In this document: in pieces, positions 12,526-22,597 of the stretch
Numbering within the stretch: the first letter of the stretch is position 1
Layout: every line of letters starts with the position of its first letter
DNA from: a virus
Length of the DNA stretch: 33,718 nucleotides
Reading direction: 5' to 3' (one strand)
Virus record (IMG/VR): IMGVR_UViG_3300035070_003960
Location: 1-33,718 of that record
The notes under the pieces: model-generated
Database searches by the model: none
What the model was told of the DNA's origin: nothing
What the model saw: the letters and a program-made list of their open reading frames with translations, nothing else
Translations under genes and position numbers: made by a program

Positions 12526-13532
12526 AATTTTATACAATACAGAACCGCTTTGTTTGCTGGGCGTGTTTCGGTGTCTCCCGTTAGACTGTGGGTGTGGTCT
12601 CCTGCACTACCAGTTGGCCCTACTGATGGTGCGGATCCTGGATATGCGGATTCCGTAATCGAATACGCAGAGTTGCCCGTGCCTAAAAACAAACTCCCCA
12701 CGCTTCCAGTTCCATTTGGTGAGGTAAACTCCGAATCCTGAACCGCATCGGGTTGGAACATTTGATGACGGTGGTTTCCGGCGGTGACGGTGGCTAATCC
12801 ATTAACGGCTGTAGCATCTGCTTGTGTATCGCCGATAGTGCGCGAAGAATCTAATCCTCTCAAAAACTCGCCTTCAAAATTTGGTGTGCCAAACGTTGTC
12901 GCTCCATCCCCGTCTCCGTATGTCGTACCCCAAACACCAAATAGTCGTGCATGTGTAGTTCTTGAAATATCAGCCCCCGCAGCGATGATTGTTCCATTTG
13001 GCTTTTCCGACACAGAATATGCCATTATGGTTCCAGCAGGTGTTCGGTCTTCTTGGATATTAATATTTAGTCTCGTAGCTGAGACGGCTGTTCCTAACAC
13101 GACTGGGTACTCTGATGGTTCTGTTGTTACTTTTGCTCCATCTACACCCACGTAATATGTAGCTCCTACGGTTAATGAACTGAAACTTGAATAGTAATCA
13201 CTCGCTACAGTAGCGGTTAACCCTGATGCGGTAGTGGTTGTGGATACGCCTACAACTCCAGTAACACCTGCCGATGTGGCGTTAGTGGCTTTATAAAGAA
13301 GCCCACCCGATAACCTTACAATATCTCCAGCATCGATACTTTCTCCTGTGGTTCCTGTAAAGTTATCTGAGGGAAGCCCTACGTAAGTTCCTGCCGTTAT
13401 CTGATTAACGTTGATGTCATAGCTTCCCGATGACCATAATATAGGTATTTTCTGGAAATTTGCGTCCCACTCAACATTAGTTATTAGCGATCCGTCATAT
13501 AAACTAAAATCACTGTCGCTTGGATATGCCAT
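12522..13532 (-). CDS. Tail collar-domain fibre protein
   Basis: A 336-residue protein. The first 150 residues are beta-rich, with N-terminal virion attachment likely. Residues about 165-230 carry the phage tail collar pattern: SRTTHARLFGVWGTTYGDGD, then TTFGTPNFEGEFLRGLD. A histidine-containing GNHRHQ segment and a glycine/serine-rich end with DHTHSL follow, typical of trimeric fibre tips with bound metal. It is probably a receptor-binding or short tail fibre protein. It has a strong AGGAGG site and starts on the last base of the preceding gene. Confidence 0.8.
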   Translation of the reverse strand: MAYPSDSDFSLYDGSLITNVEWDANFQKIPILWSSGSYDINVNQITAGTYVGLPSDNFTGTTGESIDAGDIVRLSGGLLYKATNATSAGVTGVVGVSTTTTASGLTATVASDYYSSFSSLTVGATYYVGVDGAKVTTEPSEYPVVLGTAVSATRLNINIQEDRTPAGTIMAYSVSEKPNGTIIAAGADISRTTHARLFGVWGTTYGDGDGATTFGTPNFEGEFLRGLDSSRTIGDTQADATAVNGLATVTAGNHRHQMFQPDAVQDSEFTSPNGTGSVGSLFLGTGNSAYSITESAYPGSAPSVGPTGSAGDHTHSLTGDTETRPANKAVLYCIKL

Positions 13533-15019
13533 TAGTTATTACCTCCTAGATTTCTTAATACTGTATTCTTTGAAATTGATCCGTCAGGTTCGGGTTGTAG
13601 TGGTGTTTGTTGCCTTGCTAAAAGCTTGGCTAATGCTTTAGGGATCATTGGTGTTTTTTTGATAACTTCTCGGTGAAATATTGGACTTTGTGATGCTTGT
13701 GTTAATGCCGCCGCTAACGCTCCCCCAACTGGGCCACCTGCCATAGTGCCTATCCCTGCTGCTGTACCTAGACCCAACAATCGTTGCCAATTTGCTATAC
13801 CCTGCCCACTACCTGAGCCACCACCTTGTCCAGGTACGAATCTGGAAAATTGATCTTGTATTCGTATATTTTCTGCGCGATCTAGTAATCTTGCATCTGG
13901 CACTAATCTGTCTAAATCCTCTAGCCCTTCCTGTACTGGCTCACTTTGTTTTCTTTTAAATAGTGCTGATGGATCTTTATCTAATTTTTTACCTATTGGC
14001 ATTTTAACATCAGCTAAAATATTTTGTTGCTCTGCCCTACTTGCGTCATAACCATCAACTTTTCTTTTTAGGGTTGATGATAATTTTTTTCTAATTTCTT
14101 TTAATTTTGATTCAACTACTTTAGGCCTTTTATCTTTGTAATTATAGTTAGTGATTTCATCTATTCTTTTAATTATTTGATTTAGTCCTGCTGGATCATC
14201 TTCTTTTTTAATTTTATTTAAATACGTGTTAATTTCCTTTTTTTCTTTAGCGTTATAAACTGGCTGTGACCCTTCTTTTCTTGTTAATAACTTTTTTTGA
14301 CGATCAACATACACACCTAAATCTGTTTTGATGTCACTTCCTCTTAGTAATCTTTTTTGAAATTTACCCTGTCTGCCTACCTCTTTCATTAAGTCTGACA
14401 TTGCTTTTTGTGCAGATACCCCAACATCTTTAAAATCTTCAGTTTTCTTTAATATCTGTGGATTTTGTATGGCTTTTGTAACTGATTTTTGTGGCACTGA
14501 TGAGAAAAATTCTCCGACCTGTCCAAGCGCATTACTAACAGGCTTAGACCGCACTAAATCACCTGCAAACTTTCCTGCTTTACCTATTGAAGAATCAATT
14601 ATTCCTGCTATAGCTGCATTTTTTAACGCCTCTGTAACTGATTCGTCACCAGTAATTCCCTCTACAAAACGCGATCCCCCAGTTAACGCTGCTGATCTTG
14701 CCATACCTGCTGGGCTATAGTTAAAGGCCATTCCTGCATATGGTGTAATTTTAGATGCAACATTTAATGCTTTTTTTATACCCTCTGCTGTAGTATCTCC
14801 CATCTCCCCCATAGCCTCATTTCTTACTGTTCCAGCAAGCTCAGGAATCAAATTGATCTGCTCTTCGGTAAATTTTTCTTGTGGCGATTCTATAAGGCTT
14901 CTATCTATTTCTCCAGCGTCTATTAAGGTGTTTACGCTCTGTATAAAGTCAGGGTTATCCTTGTATTTACCAGACTTATAATCGTCAATAATTTTAATTT
15001 TTAATTTTTCACTTAACAT
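13532..15019 (-). CDS. Putative ejection / internal virion protein (P22 gp16-like position)
   Basis: A 495-residue protein with an N-terminal acidic helical region, a long lysine-rich central region, and a glycine/alanine-rich hydrophobic stretch near 410-445 (LGLGTAAGIGTMAGGPVGGAL) that could insert in membranes. It is third of three large genes after the tail hub, and the lengths 216, 444 and 495 parallel P22 gp7, gp20 and gp16, which are injected with the DNA to bridge the envelope. There is no catalytic motif. The assignment rests on order, length and composition. Confidence 0.6.
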   Translation of the reverse strand: MLSEKLKIKIIDDYKSGKYKDNPDFIQSVNTLIDAGEIDRSLIESPQEKFTEEQINLIPELAGTVRNEAMGEMGDTTAEGIKKALNVASKITPYAGMAFNYSPAGMARSAALTGGSRFVEGITGDESVTEALKNAAIAGIIDSSIGKAGKFAGDLVRSKPVSNALGQVGEFFSSVPQKSVTKAIQNPQILKKTEDFKDVGVSAQKAMSDLMKEVGRQGKFQKRLLRGSDIKTDLGVYVDRQKKLLTRKEGSQPVYNAKEKKEINTYLNKIKKEDDPAGLNQIIKRIDEITNYNYKDKRPKVVESKLKEIRKKLSSTLKRKVDGYDASRAEQQNILADVKMPIGKKLDKDPSALFKRKQSEPVQEGLEDLDRLVPDARLLDRAENIRIQDQFSRFVPGQGGGSGSGQGIANWQRLLGLGTAAGIGTMAGGPVGGALAAALTQASQSPIFHREVIKKTPMIPKALAKLLARQQTPLQPEPDGSISKNTVLRNLGGNN

Positions 15020-16343
15020 TATAAAACCCCTTAAGATAATCTACCCCTTTATCGATTAACTTTTGCGAAGTTGTTCGAGTATCAGTAGTTGCCTCTACCT
15101 CTATCCCACCTGTAGGCATATCTTCGTAGTTAGTTATTGGAATCGTGTCATATTGTGGTAAATCCCGGTGTATTGACACAAAATCTCTTTCTGCTCTTCT
15201 AGCGCCTCTCTCTAAAATACCTTTGATTGTGAGTAAGTTTTCTCGAAAAACTTCTGGTGATTGTGTTTCTTTAAGTGAAGTGATAGACCTTTCTAAAGTT
15301 TTGAACTCTGTCGCATTAAGTTGACCAAAACCAGTTGCCCCTGTTTTTTCAGACCTAGTATTTTTTAACGTAGTTAAAAATTTATCAGCTGCTATAGTCT
15401 TTAATGTTTCCATAAATGCTATATCATCCTGATCTGCTAATTTTAACTTAGTTTTAGTTTCCCCTTTTGGAATATTGAAAGCCCCTACTTTCATCATCCC
15501 AACCATTCTATTAAATGAAGGTGAATTAAGAAGAGAATCGACATTTTTACTTACCATTTCTGATGCATCTCTTGCAACTCTTACTGATTGTCGATCCGAT
15601 GGTAGTCTTTTTTCTATTTTTTCCAAGCCCTGTATTGATGCCCCATAATTGTATGTCCCATCTGATTTTTTAAACTTCTTATAATATTTTTTATATGAAT
15701 AAGGAACGTTTTCATAATCCTCTTTAGTAACAACGGTATAGTCTTCTGGTATTTGTCCTTGCTTACTTATAAAGTCTTGTGTGGTTGCACGATTTAGATC
15801 CGTTTCTGAAACTAATTTATCTAATTTCAAATCAAACATTTCCTTGTCCTGCGCAGCCTTTTCTCTTTTCGCTGCTTGAATAGGCCGTTGTGCTAAGTCT
15901 TGCGACAAGCCTTGTGCCATTGTGCCAGCTACAATCGGATCTTTGCGTGTAGCTGCAACTCCTAGTCGTGCTAAATCAGCCAACATTTGTGTGCCCTCTG
16001 GTGACTTAGCGTAATCAATTAATGGCCTCAGGAATCCTTGCTGTTGTGGCTTTTGGTCAATTGGCCCGTATAAATCACCTTGTTCCATAACATTTGTTTG
16101 GGCTGGCTGTACTGACTGTTGCGCAAAATCTTGCAATCCCTGCAACGTCTCTTGCCCTTTAGAAATCCCAGATTGAGCAAAATTACCTAACTTACTGATA
16201 TAATCAGCCTCAATCTGCTCAGGTGTAGGATCAGGAACTATATTTGCAAAATCAACTTTATTCAATAAGTTTCGACCCGTGTTTACAGTATTACTAAGTA
16301 CATTTTGACCGATTTTAAATAATGATTCTTTGTTAGCTGCCAT
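15009..16343 (-). CDS. Putative ejection / internal virion protein (P22 gp20-like position)
   Basis: A 444-residue, largely helical protein rich in Gln, Lys and Asp, with a Gln/Pro-rich part near residues 60-105 and long amphipathic helices later. No enzymatic motif is visible. It overlaps the next gene by 11 nt and has a GGAGA site 4-5 nt before its ATG. By size and position between the smaller and larger putative ejection proteins it corresponds to P22 gp20. Confidence 0.55.
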   Translation of the reverse strand: MAANKESLFKIGQNVLSNTVNTGRNLLNKVDFANIVPDPTPEQIEADYISKLGNFAQSGISKGQETLQGLQDFAQQSVQPAQTNVMEQGDLYGPIDQKPQQQGFLRPLIDYAKSPEGTQMLADLARLGVAATRKDPIVAGTMAQGLSQDLAQRPIQAAKREKAAQDKEMFDLKLDKLVSETDLNRATTQDFISKQGQIPEDYTVVTKEDYENVPYSYKKYYKKFKKSDGTYNYGASIQGLEKIEKRLPSDRQSVRVARDASEMVSKNVDSLLNSPSFNRMVGMMKVGAFNIPKGETKTKLKLADQDDIAFMETLKTIAADKFLTTLKNTRSEKTGATGFGQLNATEFKTLERSITSLKETQSPEVFRENLLTIKGILERGARRAERDFVSIHRDLPQYDTIPITNYEDMPTGGIEVEATTDTRTTSQKLIDKGVDYLKGFYNVK

Positions 16344-16351
16344 AATGTCTC

Positions 16352-17002
16352 CTAAGAAAATAACCCATACATGAACCTTTTTTTCGCTTTACTTTTAAGT
16401 CTATCCCCCAGCGATCCGCTGTCTGATGCTGCAACCGAATTTGCTTGGCTCGGCTGAGTTGCAGTAGGTGTATAATTAGTCGTTCCTGCGATACTCCCAG
16501 CCAATGATCCTTGCGCTAATTTAGCAGCTTGCGCTTGCCTCGCCTGCCTATCTTGCAACGCTTGTTGCAGTGCGACCCCTTCGGCTTGCATAGCCAAATC
16601 TTTATTTAAAGCGTTCGATTGTTGTTGAGCTAAAACGGCTGAATCAATACCCCTAACCCCTTGCTGTTGTCGTGATATGTTGCCTAATTTCATTGCTCGT
16701 TGCTGCTCTGGTAATGCCTGCTCCCTAATTATTTGTTGTAGTCTTGAAACCGCTTCGGGTGTACCTGTTGTCGCCTGATTGAAATCCCCCATAAAACGAT
16801 TTAAAGCACTTTCGGCCCTTCCTTGTCCTGATCTTCCAAGGTCGGCCCCCATCAATAATTTATCTATTTCCGTCTGGCGTTGTAAATCATGCCCATATTT
16901 GGATTGAGCCACATTTTGTGCGTTCTGTGCGCTTGCGCTTTTGCCTGTAAGATAATTTCCCCCCGCTCCTATTGCTGCTGCTCCTAAAACTGCCCATGCC
17001 AT
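16352..17002 (-). CDS. Putative ejection protein (P22 gp7-like position)
   Basis: A 216-residue protein starting with a hydrophobic glycine-rich segment (AWAVLGAAAIGAGGNYLTG), followed by a Gln/Ala-rich helical body (residues 20-165) and a polar tail ending in basic residues. This composition is typical of small podophage internal virion proteins such as P22 gp7. Strong AGGAGG site. It is the first of the three consecutive candidate ejection genes. Confidence 0.6.
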   Translation of the reverse strand: MAWAVLGAAAIGAGGNYLTGKSASAQNAQNVAQSKYGHDLQRQTEIDKLLMGADLGRSGQGRAESALNRFMGDFNQATTGTPEAVSRLQQIIREQALPEQQRAMKLGNISRQQQGVRGIDSAVLAQQQSNALNKDLAMQAEGVALQQALQDRQARQAQAAKLAQGSLAGSIAGTTNYTPTATQPSQANSVAASDSGSLGDRLKSKAKKRFMYGLFS

Positions 17003-17003
17003 A

Positions 17004-17486
17004 CTAATTACCTCCTAACTTTTTATTATCTGAATACACGTTTATGCTACGCGCTATCTCGCCAGCTTTATTTAATAACTCTTGATCCACATGCTCGTTT
17101 TTGCGATCAATAATTATTTCCTTTTCGATTTCATCTACATCTGTTTTTTCAGTCGCGTGGAATGTTGTCCAGATTGTGTCCTCTTCGACATATATTAACC
17201 TTCGTGTATTAGGCTCAGTTATACCTGTGTATGGTGCTTCAATTTCCAAAACATTATCACCGTCATATACCTTACATTTTCCTTTTGATACTACAAAAGG
17301 GTGATTGGTTTTATGGATCATTGATGTCAAAATTGATCCAGCAGACATAAAGATTTCACGTATATACATCCCATCGGTAAATCGATGTTTAAGTGGAAAA
17401 ATAATCGGATCCCCATTTTCAAGAATTAACTTTTCAGCCAAATCTATTGTTTCATCACGAACTTCTTTTTCTTTTAATTTGGTCAT
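17004..17486 (-). CDS. Cupin-like phage structural or accessory protein
   Basis: A 160-residue protein with the pattern of a small jelly-roll phage family: MYIREIFMSAGSILTSMIHK, then HPFVVSKGKCKVYDG, then EAPYTGITEPNTRRLIYVEEDTIWTTFH. The spaced histidines and beta strands fit a cupin fold. Proteins like it occur between tail-hub and ejection genes of many podophages; the role is not settled. Its ATG overlaps the stop of the tail-hub gene (ATGA). Confidence 0.7.
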   Translation of the reverse strand: MTKLKEKEVRDETIDLAEKLILENGDPIIFPLKHRFTDGMYIREIFMSAGSILTSMIHKTNHPFVVSKGKCKVYDGDNVLEIEAPYTGITEPNTRRLIYVEEDTIWTTFHATEKTDVDEIEKEIIIDRKNEHVDQELLNKAGEIARSINVYSDNKKLGGN

Positions 17487-19264
17487 TCTTGATTACTCAC
17501 TGTATCTACCGTCATCCTGAAACCTCTAAAATTAAACTTGCTGTTGCACTCGAACCTGAACCTAATCCATTTGGCGTACTCATTTATATGACCAACCTTA
17601 TAGTCATCAGTATTAGTAGCAGTCTGAAAGTAAGTAGTAGAAAAATAATTAGAATCAAACCCATCGGAATTAAACGAAAAGGTTAATGTCTTAGATAAAT
17701 TTGAATTATTATCAGGTGTTATTACTACATTCTGCTGTACATTACCCGTATTACCATAATAAATAACAAGGTCTTTCCAATACTTATAATCGTCGCTTAC
17801 TAACAACTCTGCTGTTTCAAAAAAAGCATTAACAGGCTCATCACGGTACAATTCCGTCTTGTACATCTCTTCTACAATTCCTGTATTTTTTTGACCTATG
17901 TAAAATTTATCGCCCAGTATTCCAAATTTACGATACTCAGGTGCATACGATGCTGTTTTAATGAAATATTTAGACCAACCCATAATGCGAATGTCATATA
18001 TATAAATTTCCTTATCGATAATTAAGTGGTATTTATAATCGAAAAACCTACCCTCCAGTTCTTCATTTTCCATATTTAATCTCATATCCGAAGGGTTAAG
18101 CTGTGCGGAGAAGTTTTCAGTAGCAAGATTATCAAAAGAAGTCGCTAGATTGACCGCTAAATTGCCATTAAATACTCTTACATCGTACTCGTTAGACACG
18201 AACATCAACCCACCCTTAAACTCTAGGTTAGGCGGTACTTTGGCTACTGAGTGGCCGTCTAAACACCCTACATTTGAAGTTGTTTGCCTAACGCTTGCTG
18301 TTTCACCAGAAAGATCAACTGTGTAGATCCTTTTTTCTGAAAAAACTACGATCAGGTTATAGTCTTCCGCCATTCCAGTGAGTCCTGTGTTATCGTTCCC
18401 TTGACCCGATACATCCGTTGCTCCAATCGTTGCAAACAATGATTCAATTTCAGTTTCTGAGTAATAAAGGTAGTTAGGTCTTCTACTAACGCCAACGCCT
18501 ACTAAACGCTCATTTATAACCGTGATAAATTTTGGTTTTGGTGCTTCGGAGTTAACGCTAGGAATATCTGAGCCTAAACTGCTATCAGCTATATTATCTA
18601 CAAAAGTTGTTGTCGTGTTGTCTCCAAGTGTCGTTAGTAATTTGAGCTGTGTTCTTCCGGCCTCGGTTCTGTACAACTTTCTATCCGTTATCCCAGCTGG
18701 CCCAATCGGGCATGTTACAGTAATCGAGTTTGTTGTTGGGTTAACCGTGTTAGATACAGCTCCTGTAACTAATTCCACACTGTCCTTCTCATAGGTAATT
18801 GCGTAGTAATACGCTCCTGTAAGAACACCAGCAGCCCCTAGATTTTTGGCTAAAGGTGCACCCATTTCATAGGCGTTAGTGCCATCGTAAACCAAAACAT
18901 CGTCATATCCGTTAGCAATGAATAATTTGTCGTTTAATACTGCAAATGTACATTTATGGCCTGCTGTGAGTCCTTCGTACATAATTACAGATGTACCTAG
19001 AAAGTTTTTTATTACTTTGCCATCTACAACTACTATGTTTTCCTTTACTAGGGTTCCAAGGCTACCTATATATCTGAACTCATAAATTCCATCAATCCCT
19101 GCTGTTCCTGAAATGTTATAAACTACATTTGGAAAGTTAATTCGGCTACAACCAATGATGCTGTCAAAATTATAGTTATTAATATCATACAGATAGTCTG
19201 TACCAATAAACTTGCGTCCTCTGTCATTTCTCCATCCTTTTGTTTGTGATAAAACTATATCCAT
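17483..19264 (-). CDS. Tail hub / stabilisation protein, P22 gp10-like
   Basis: A 593-residue beta-rich protein with propeller-like repeats (for example AVLNDKLFIANGYDDVLVYDG and LIVVFSEKRIYTVDL, each a strand pair ending in a Y/V-D turn) and a fibronectin-like GAYYYAITYEKD segment in the middle. It directly follows the adaptor gene, as gp10 follows gp4 in P22, and would close the tail tube under the adaptor ring. The homology is inferred from fold pattern, size and order. Confidence 0.7.
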   Translation of the reverse strand: MDIVLSQTKGWRNDRGRKFIGTDYLYDINNYNFDSIIGCSRINFPNVVYNISGTAGIDGIYEFRYIGSLGTLVKENIVVVDGKVIKNFLGTSVIMYEGLTAGHKCTFAVLNDKLFIANGYDDVLVYDGTNAYEMGAPLAKNLGAAGVLTGAYYYAITYEKDSVELVTGAVSNTVNPTTNSITVTCPIGPAGITDRKLYRTEAGRTQLKLLTTLGDNTTTTFVDNIADSSLGSDIPSVNSEAPKPKFITVINERLVGVGVSRRPNYLYYSETEIESLFATIGATDVSGQGNDNTGLTGMAEDYNLIVVFSEKRIYTVDLSGETASVRQTTSNVGCLDGHSVAKVPPNLEFKGGLMFVSNEYDVRVFNGNLAVNLATSFDNLATENFSAQLNPSDMRLNMENEELEGRFFDYKYHLIIDKEIYIYDIRIMGWSKYFIKTASYAPEYRKFGILGDKFYIGQKNTGIVEEMYKTELYRDEPVNAFFETAELLVSDDYKYWKDLVIYYGNTGNVQQNVVITPDNNSNLSKTLTFSFNSDGFDSNYFSTTYFQTATNTDDYKVGHINEYAKWIRFRFECNSKFNFRGFRMTVDTVSNQE

Positions 19265-20194
19265 CTAAAATGTCATCCTGGCGTTGCTAAGTTCAAAGTC
19301 AAACGGTGAGCTGATCATCAATCCACTCACTATGTCTGACCTTCCCCACTCGATGTCAGATTTAGCCATTTTAAGGAATCCTGCCGCATCCGTTTTGTAC
19401 GGTGCTGCTCTAACTGCATCGACTTTTTGCAACAACATATAAGTGGTCAGATCAATGATGCTAATCATATGTTCTTCAGCAATCGGTAGCTCTCGTGTCA
19501 TATCTTCTGGAAAGACCACATCGTTATCGTCTACCGTGATCTTTTTAACCATCTTAAAATAGAAAATAAGTAAATTGTTTTCTTTCACTGGTGATGTCGT
19601 TTCGTGCGCGACTGCCGTTGTGTTTTCGATTCCCCTGGTGCAATTTAAGAACTGCGTAGCCGTCTTCGACTCGTACCTAATTTTTTCATCACCTATAGTT
19701 ATTCGTCCGTTCTGATTAGGAAAATTTGTTGTTGAGACTACAGTAATAGTGGTTGATGACTGTGTGATTTCACCGTCTAAGGTTGTCGAATTATAATCAG
19801 TCGAAAAATCAGGGTAAAAGTAAATTTCATCATTCCAAATACTGACAAATCTTGGTGTTCCTGAATACGTCTGATATGGAAATCGTGTCTGTGTAAAATT
19901 AAGCTCTCTAATATTAATCGAATATCTGCGCCCATCACGCCAAAGGTATATGTAACGATACCCCTCGCCTCTTATAACATCTGATGGCCCTGTTATTGAC
20001 CTTACATTTTTTCCTAATGGAAAGCTGAATATATCTTCGATACCTTTCGTAAATGCAGCGTATTGATCAAGGCATATTTGAAACTGAGCTACTAAATTTT
20101 TATTGCTGAATAATGCGTTAATATTACGGCCTGTATTATCGTCATTTGTGTTCGTTTGAAATCTTATTCTTGCTATTGCGTCCTTTACTAACAT
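19265..20194 (-). CDS. Head-tail adaptor, P22 gp4-like, with an inserted beta domain
   Basis: A 309-residue protein. The N-terminal part (MLVKDAIARIRFQT, then LVAQFQICLDQYAAF) and the C-terminal helix pair (AAGFLKMAKSDIEW) resemble podophage adaptors. Between them, about residues 140-205, is an inserted domain with TTITVVSTTNFPNQNGRITIG and TQFLNCTRGIENTTAVAH, a module seen in many phage structural proteins. It would sit below the portal and seal the channel. Good AAGGAGG site. Confidence 0.7.
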   Translation of the reverse strand: MLVKDAIARIRFQTNTNDDNTGRNINALFSNKNLVAQFQICLDQYAAFTKGIEDIFSFPLGKNVRSITGPSDVIRGEGYRYIYLWRDGRRYSINIRELNFTQTRFPYQTYSGTPRFVSIWNDEIYFYPDFSTDYNSTTLDGEITQSSTTITVVSTTNFPNQNGRITIGDEKIRYESKTATQFLNCTRGIENTTAVAHETTSPVKENNLLIFYFKMVKKITVDDNDVVFPEDMTRELPIAEEHMISIIDLTTYMLLQKVDAVRAAPYKTDAAGFLKMAKSDIEWGRSDIVSGLMISSPFDFELSNARMTF

Positions 20195-20204
20195 TGCTCC
20201 TCCT

Positions 20205-22208
20205 TCATTTGTACTGAAACCATATGTTGTTGTGATAAATAAACTCTGCTGATTCGTAATCGGATAAGGTTAAAGAAGTTCCCCCGTTCATTAAATATAT
20301 TGGCTGGGTCGCATAATAACTGTTGTTATAAATAACGACTTCCACCGTCAGTGTATTTGTCTCTCGAAAAACTCGCATAGTTTGACCCTCTGCGTACCCT
20401 CCTGAAAATCCGTACAAGTACATTGAATTACCCCCTAAAGTTACATAGTAAGCAGCAGTTTTTGATGTGTCGGGGTTGTTTCCGTGCGTGGCCGATACAT
20501 AAAGAGTGGTGTGAATTACTTCTTTGTATATGGGTTGCCCTTGAAACTGATACTCGTACCAATCTGTTGTGGAAGAAGAATCAAATACTCTTTTCCATTC
20601 ACGAATGTGCGTATCTGGATCGGTTCCCGAATCGTAATCCGCACACATAATTTTTTGCTGTCCTGCCCCTGATGTACCCGTTAGAATTGTTTCCAAGATG
20701 TTGTAATCCGATGTTGCTGGTAGATCATCAGGCCATGTTGTAGCTGCGCCTTTTGCTCCTAAACCCCAAATGCCCGTCATTGACTCGTATGGGTCGTCCG
20801 TTACATCAACTGCTGCGTATGAACTTTCAAGATCGCCGGGGATACCACCCGTAGTCACTAATCTCCATTTTCCCCATGTTCCAGCACTGTTATAACTTCG
20901 TTCATAAGTTAGATTTTGTTTAATATCTTCCGATGTTGATGAATAAATATTTTGTCTACATATTTGTCGAATCCCAAGCGCGCCCGTGGATGCAGATTGA
21001 AAGACTCTGATAACCTCAATTGTAATTGCGTTTGTATGTATTGGGCTTGGAAGATTAGAGGAGGAACTATTTACAGTATATATTCCTGAATCGGTCAGCG
21101 AATTAACATCACCATTAAAATATGCTGGCTCAACTAAATGAAGTTGCATGTATTCATTTTCAGTTGCTACTTTACGCCAAGTTGACCAAGTTACCCCAGA
21201 ATAATCTGTCCACATCCTAAAATATATACGGCCTATTTGAACGCTAGTTGTTCCAGCTGCTGTATAAAGAAGCTGCGTTCCATTGTCAGATCCGCTTTTA
21301 TATACTTGCAGAACACACTCGTCACTCCAGCTTGGCATGTCCGACGGTAAATTTTTAGCGTTGTTATCAACGGAAAAAATTCCTGTTGTTGTATAGTCAT
21401 TCAAATTATAGGACGGACTTGGAATAACGAGATCAAATGGAACAAAATTACCTGTCGTAGATGTCGAAAACTCTGCCCAATCAGTAAAAGTGTAAGATCC
21501 AGCATTATCTTTCCACATTCTTATCCACGCTTGATTGTCCGATGAATCAGCATCACTTGCTATACAAAGCTGACTTCCCCCACTCCCAGCTTGAATAACC
21601 AAAACAGAAAAATTATCCATACTCGCACTTGATGCGGTTGGTATATTCGCAGCAGTTTTATCGCATACTTGAACTTGAGTTGTCACTAAATCATCAAGAT
21701 CCGTCACCACTCCTACTGTGTATTTGTACGGTACATAACGACCGTCTAGATCGGACGTAACAGTGCCTCCGTCAGTTCTGGTTAACGTTAAAACACCGTC
21801 CCCTGTGTTAAAAGATGAAGCATTTACATAATCATTAGCATCTGCGCCTTCTGGAATTGTTACAGTTATTGTAGATGCATCCGTAAGGGTAAGAGTTAAA
21901 ACTCTTGTTCCTGAATTAAATGCTGCTGAATCCAAATGAACATCCGTTTGAGAATATCTTCCATCAAGATCTACTACTACTGTTCCAGCATCGGTTCTGG
22001 TTAAAGTTAGTTCTCCATCTGAAGTATCGAAGGAAGCACTGCTAACATAGGTATTTTCCGTTGCATAACGACCGTCAAGCGACTGGGTGATTTCCACACC
22101 ATCGTTTCGAGTAGCAGTGAGTACACCTGTGCCAGTAGCGAAGGCTAGGGCTGTAACGAAGGTATTTTCATCAGCCTCTATCTGTTGTGGATTATATATA
22201 GAGGTCAT
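20205..22208 (-). CDS. Tail fibre / receptor-binding protein with beta repeats and knob domains
   Basis: A 667-residue protein. Residues about 14-165 hold four tandem units of 36-39 residues with the pattern A/S-F-x-x-x-x-G-x-L-T-x-T-R-x-D-x-G, three of them ending in DLDGRY or SLDGRY, as in trimeric fibre shafts. The remaining part has repeated segments of the pyocin-knob type (YTVGVVTDLDDL, IRMWKDN, FTDWAEF; then IYFRMWTDYSG; then YNSAGTWGKWR), followed by a beta-rich C-terminal domain. It lies between the coat cluster and the adaptor, an uncommon place for the fibre. Confidence 0.75.
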   Translation of the reverse strand: MTSIYNPQQIEADENTFVTALAFATGTGVLTATRNDGVEITQSLDGRYATENTYVSSASFDTSDGELTLTRTDAGTVVVDLDGRYSQTDVHLDSAAFNSGTRVLTLTLTDASTITVTIPEGADANDYVNASSFNTGDGVLTLTRTDGGTVTSDLDGRYVPYKYTVGVVTDLDDLVTTQVQVCDKTAANIPTASSASMDNFSVLVIQAGSGGSQLCIASDADSSDNQAWIRMWKDNAGSYTFTDWAEFSTSTTGNFVPFDLVIPSPSYNLNDYTTTGIFSVDNNAKNLPSDMPSWSDECVLQVYKSGSDNGTQLLYTAAGTTSVQIGRIYFRMWTDYSGVTWSTWRKVATENEYMQLHLVEPAYFNGDVNSLTDSGIYTVNSSSSNLPSPIHTNAITIEVIRVFQSASTGALGIRQICRQNIYSSTSEDIKQNLTYERSYNSAGTWGKWRLVTTGGIPGDLESSYAAVDVTDDPYESMTGIWGLGAKGAATTWPDDLPATSDYNILETILTGTSGAGQQKIMCADYDSGTDPDTHIREWKRVFDSSSTTDWYEYQFQGQPIYKEVIHTTLYVSATHGNNPDTSKTAAYYVTLGGNSMYLYGFSGGYAEGQTMRVFRETNTLTVEVVIYNNSYYATQPIYLMNGGTSLTLSDYESAEFIYHNNIWFQYK

Positions 22209-22597
22209 GTGCCCTCACATCCGACAAGGTTCTTACCTCCAGCGGCACAGATAGCATACACATTTCCAGTAAAAATTGGATTTTCAAGCACGATATTACC
22301 CCCGTTAGCGTTTATCCTTATCCCTTTATTCATAACCGCGGCTGAACCTAGGGATAAGAATAAAACGACATCAGAATCGTTAACTAAAACTAATAGTTTT
22401 CGACCTGCTTCGGCTGCTCTAACTAAGGTAGAAGTTGACCCGACGGTGACTGAAAAATTCACCGCCGTGTCAAAATCAAGATGGCCCTCAATAGTTGTCG
22501 ATATTTCTGGGACGAACGGATCAGCTTGAGTTCCAGTACCAGTGGATTTATGATACTGGATTCCTTCTTGCTCGCTGATCCATCCGTAGTTTGTCAT
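22205..22597 (-). CDS. Small virion-associated protein, 130 residues
   Basis: A beta-rich, glycine-rich protein with segments RKLLVLVNDSDVVLFLSLG and KGIRINANGGNIVLENPIFTG, patterns that recur in small phage structural proteins encoded between coat and tail genes. It may be a head decoration or attachment protein. The start is directly after the upstream stop (TAAATG) without a ribosome site. It is coupled to the fibre gene by an ATGA overlap. Confidence 0.6.
   Translation of the reverse strand: MTNYGWISEQEGIQYHKSTGTGTQADPFVPEISTTIEGHLDFDTAVNFSVTVGSTSTLVRAAEAGRKLLVLVNDSDVVLFLSLGSAAVMNKGIRINANGGNIVLENPIFTGNVYAICAAGGKNLVGCEGT

Noticed and set aside
12784-13155. 123-residue plus-strand ORF across the collar-domain gene
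   Set aside because: It is antisense to a clear tail collar protein, with proline/serine-rich low-complexity translation typical of a shadow frame.
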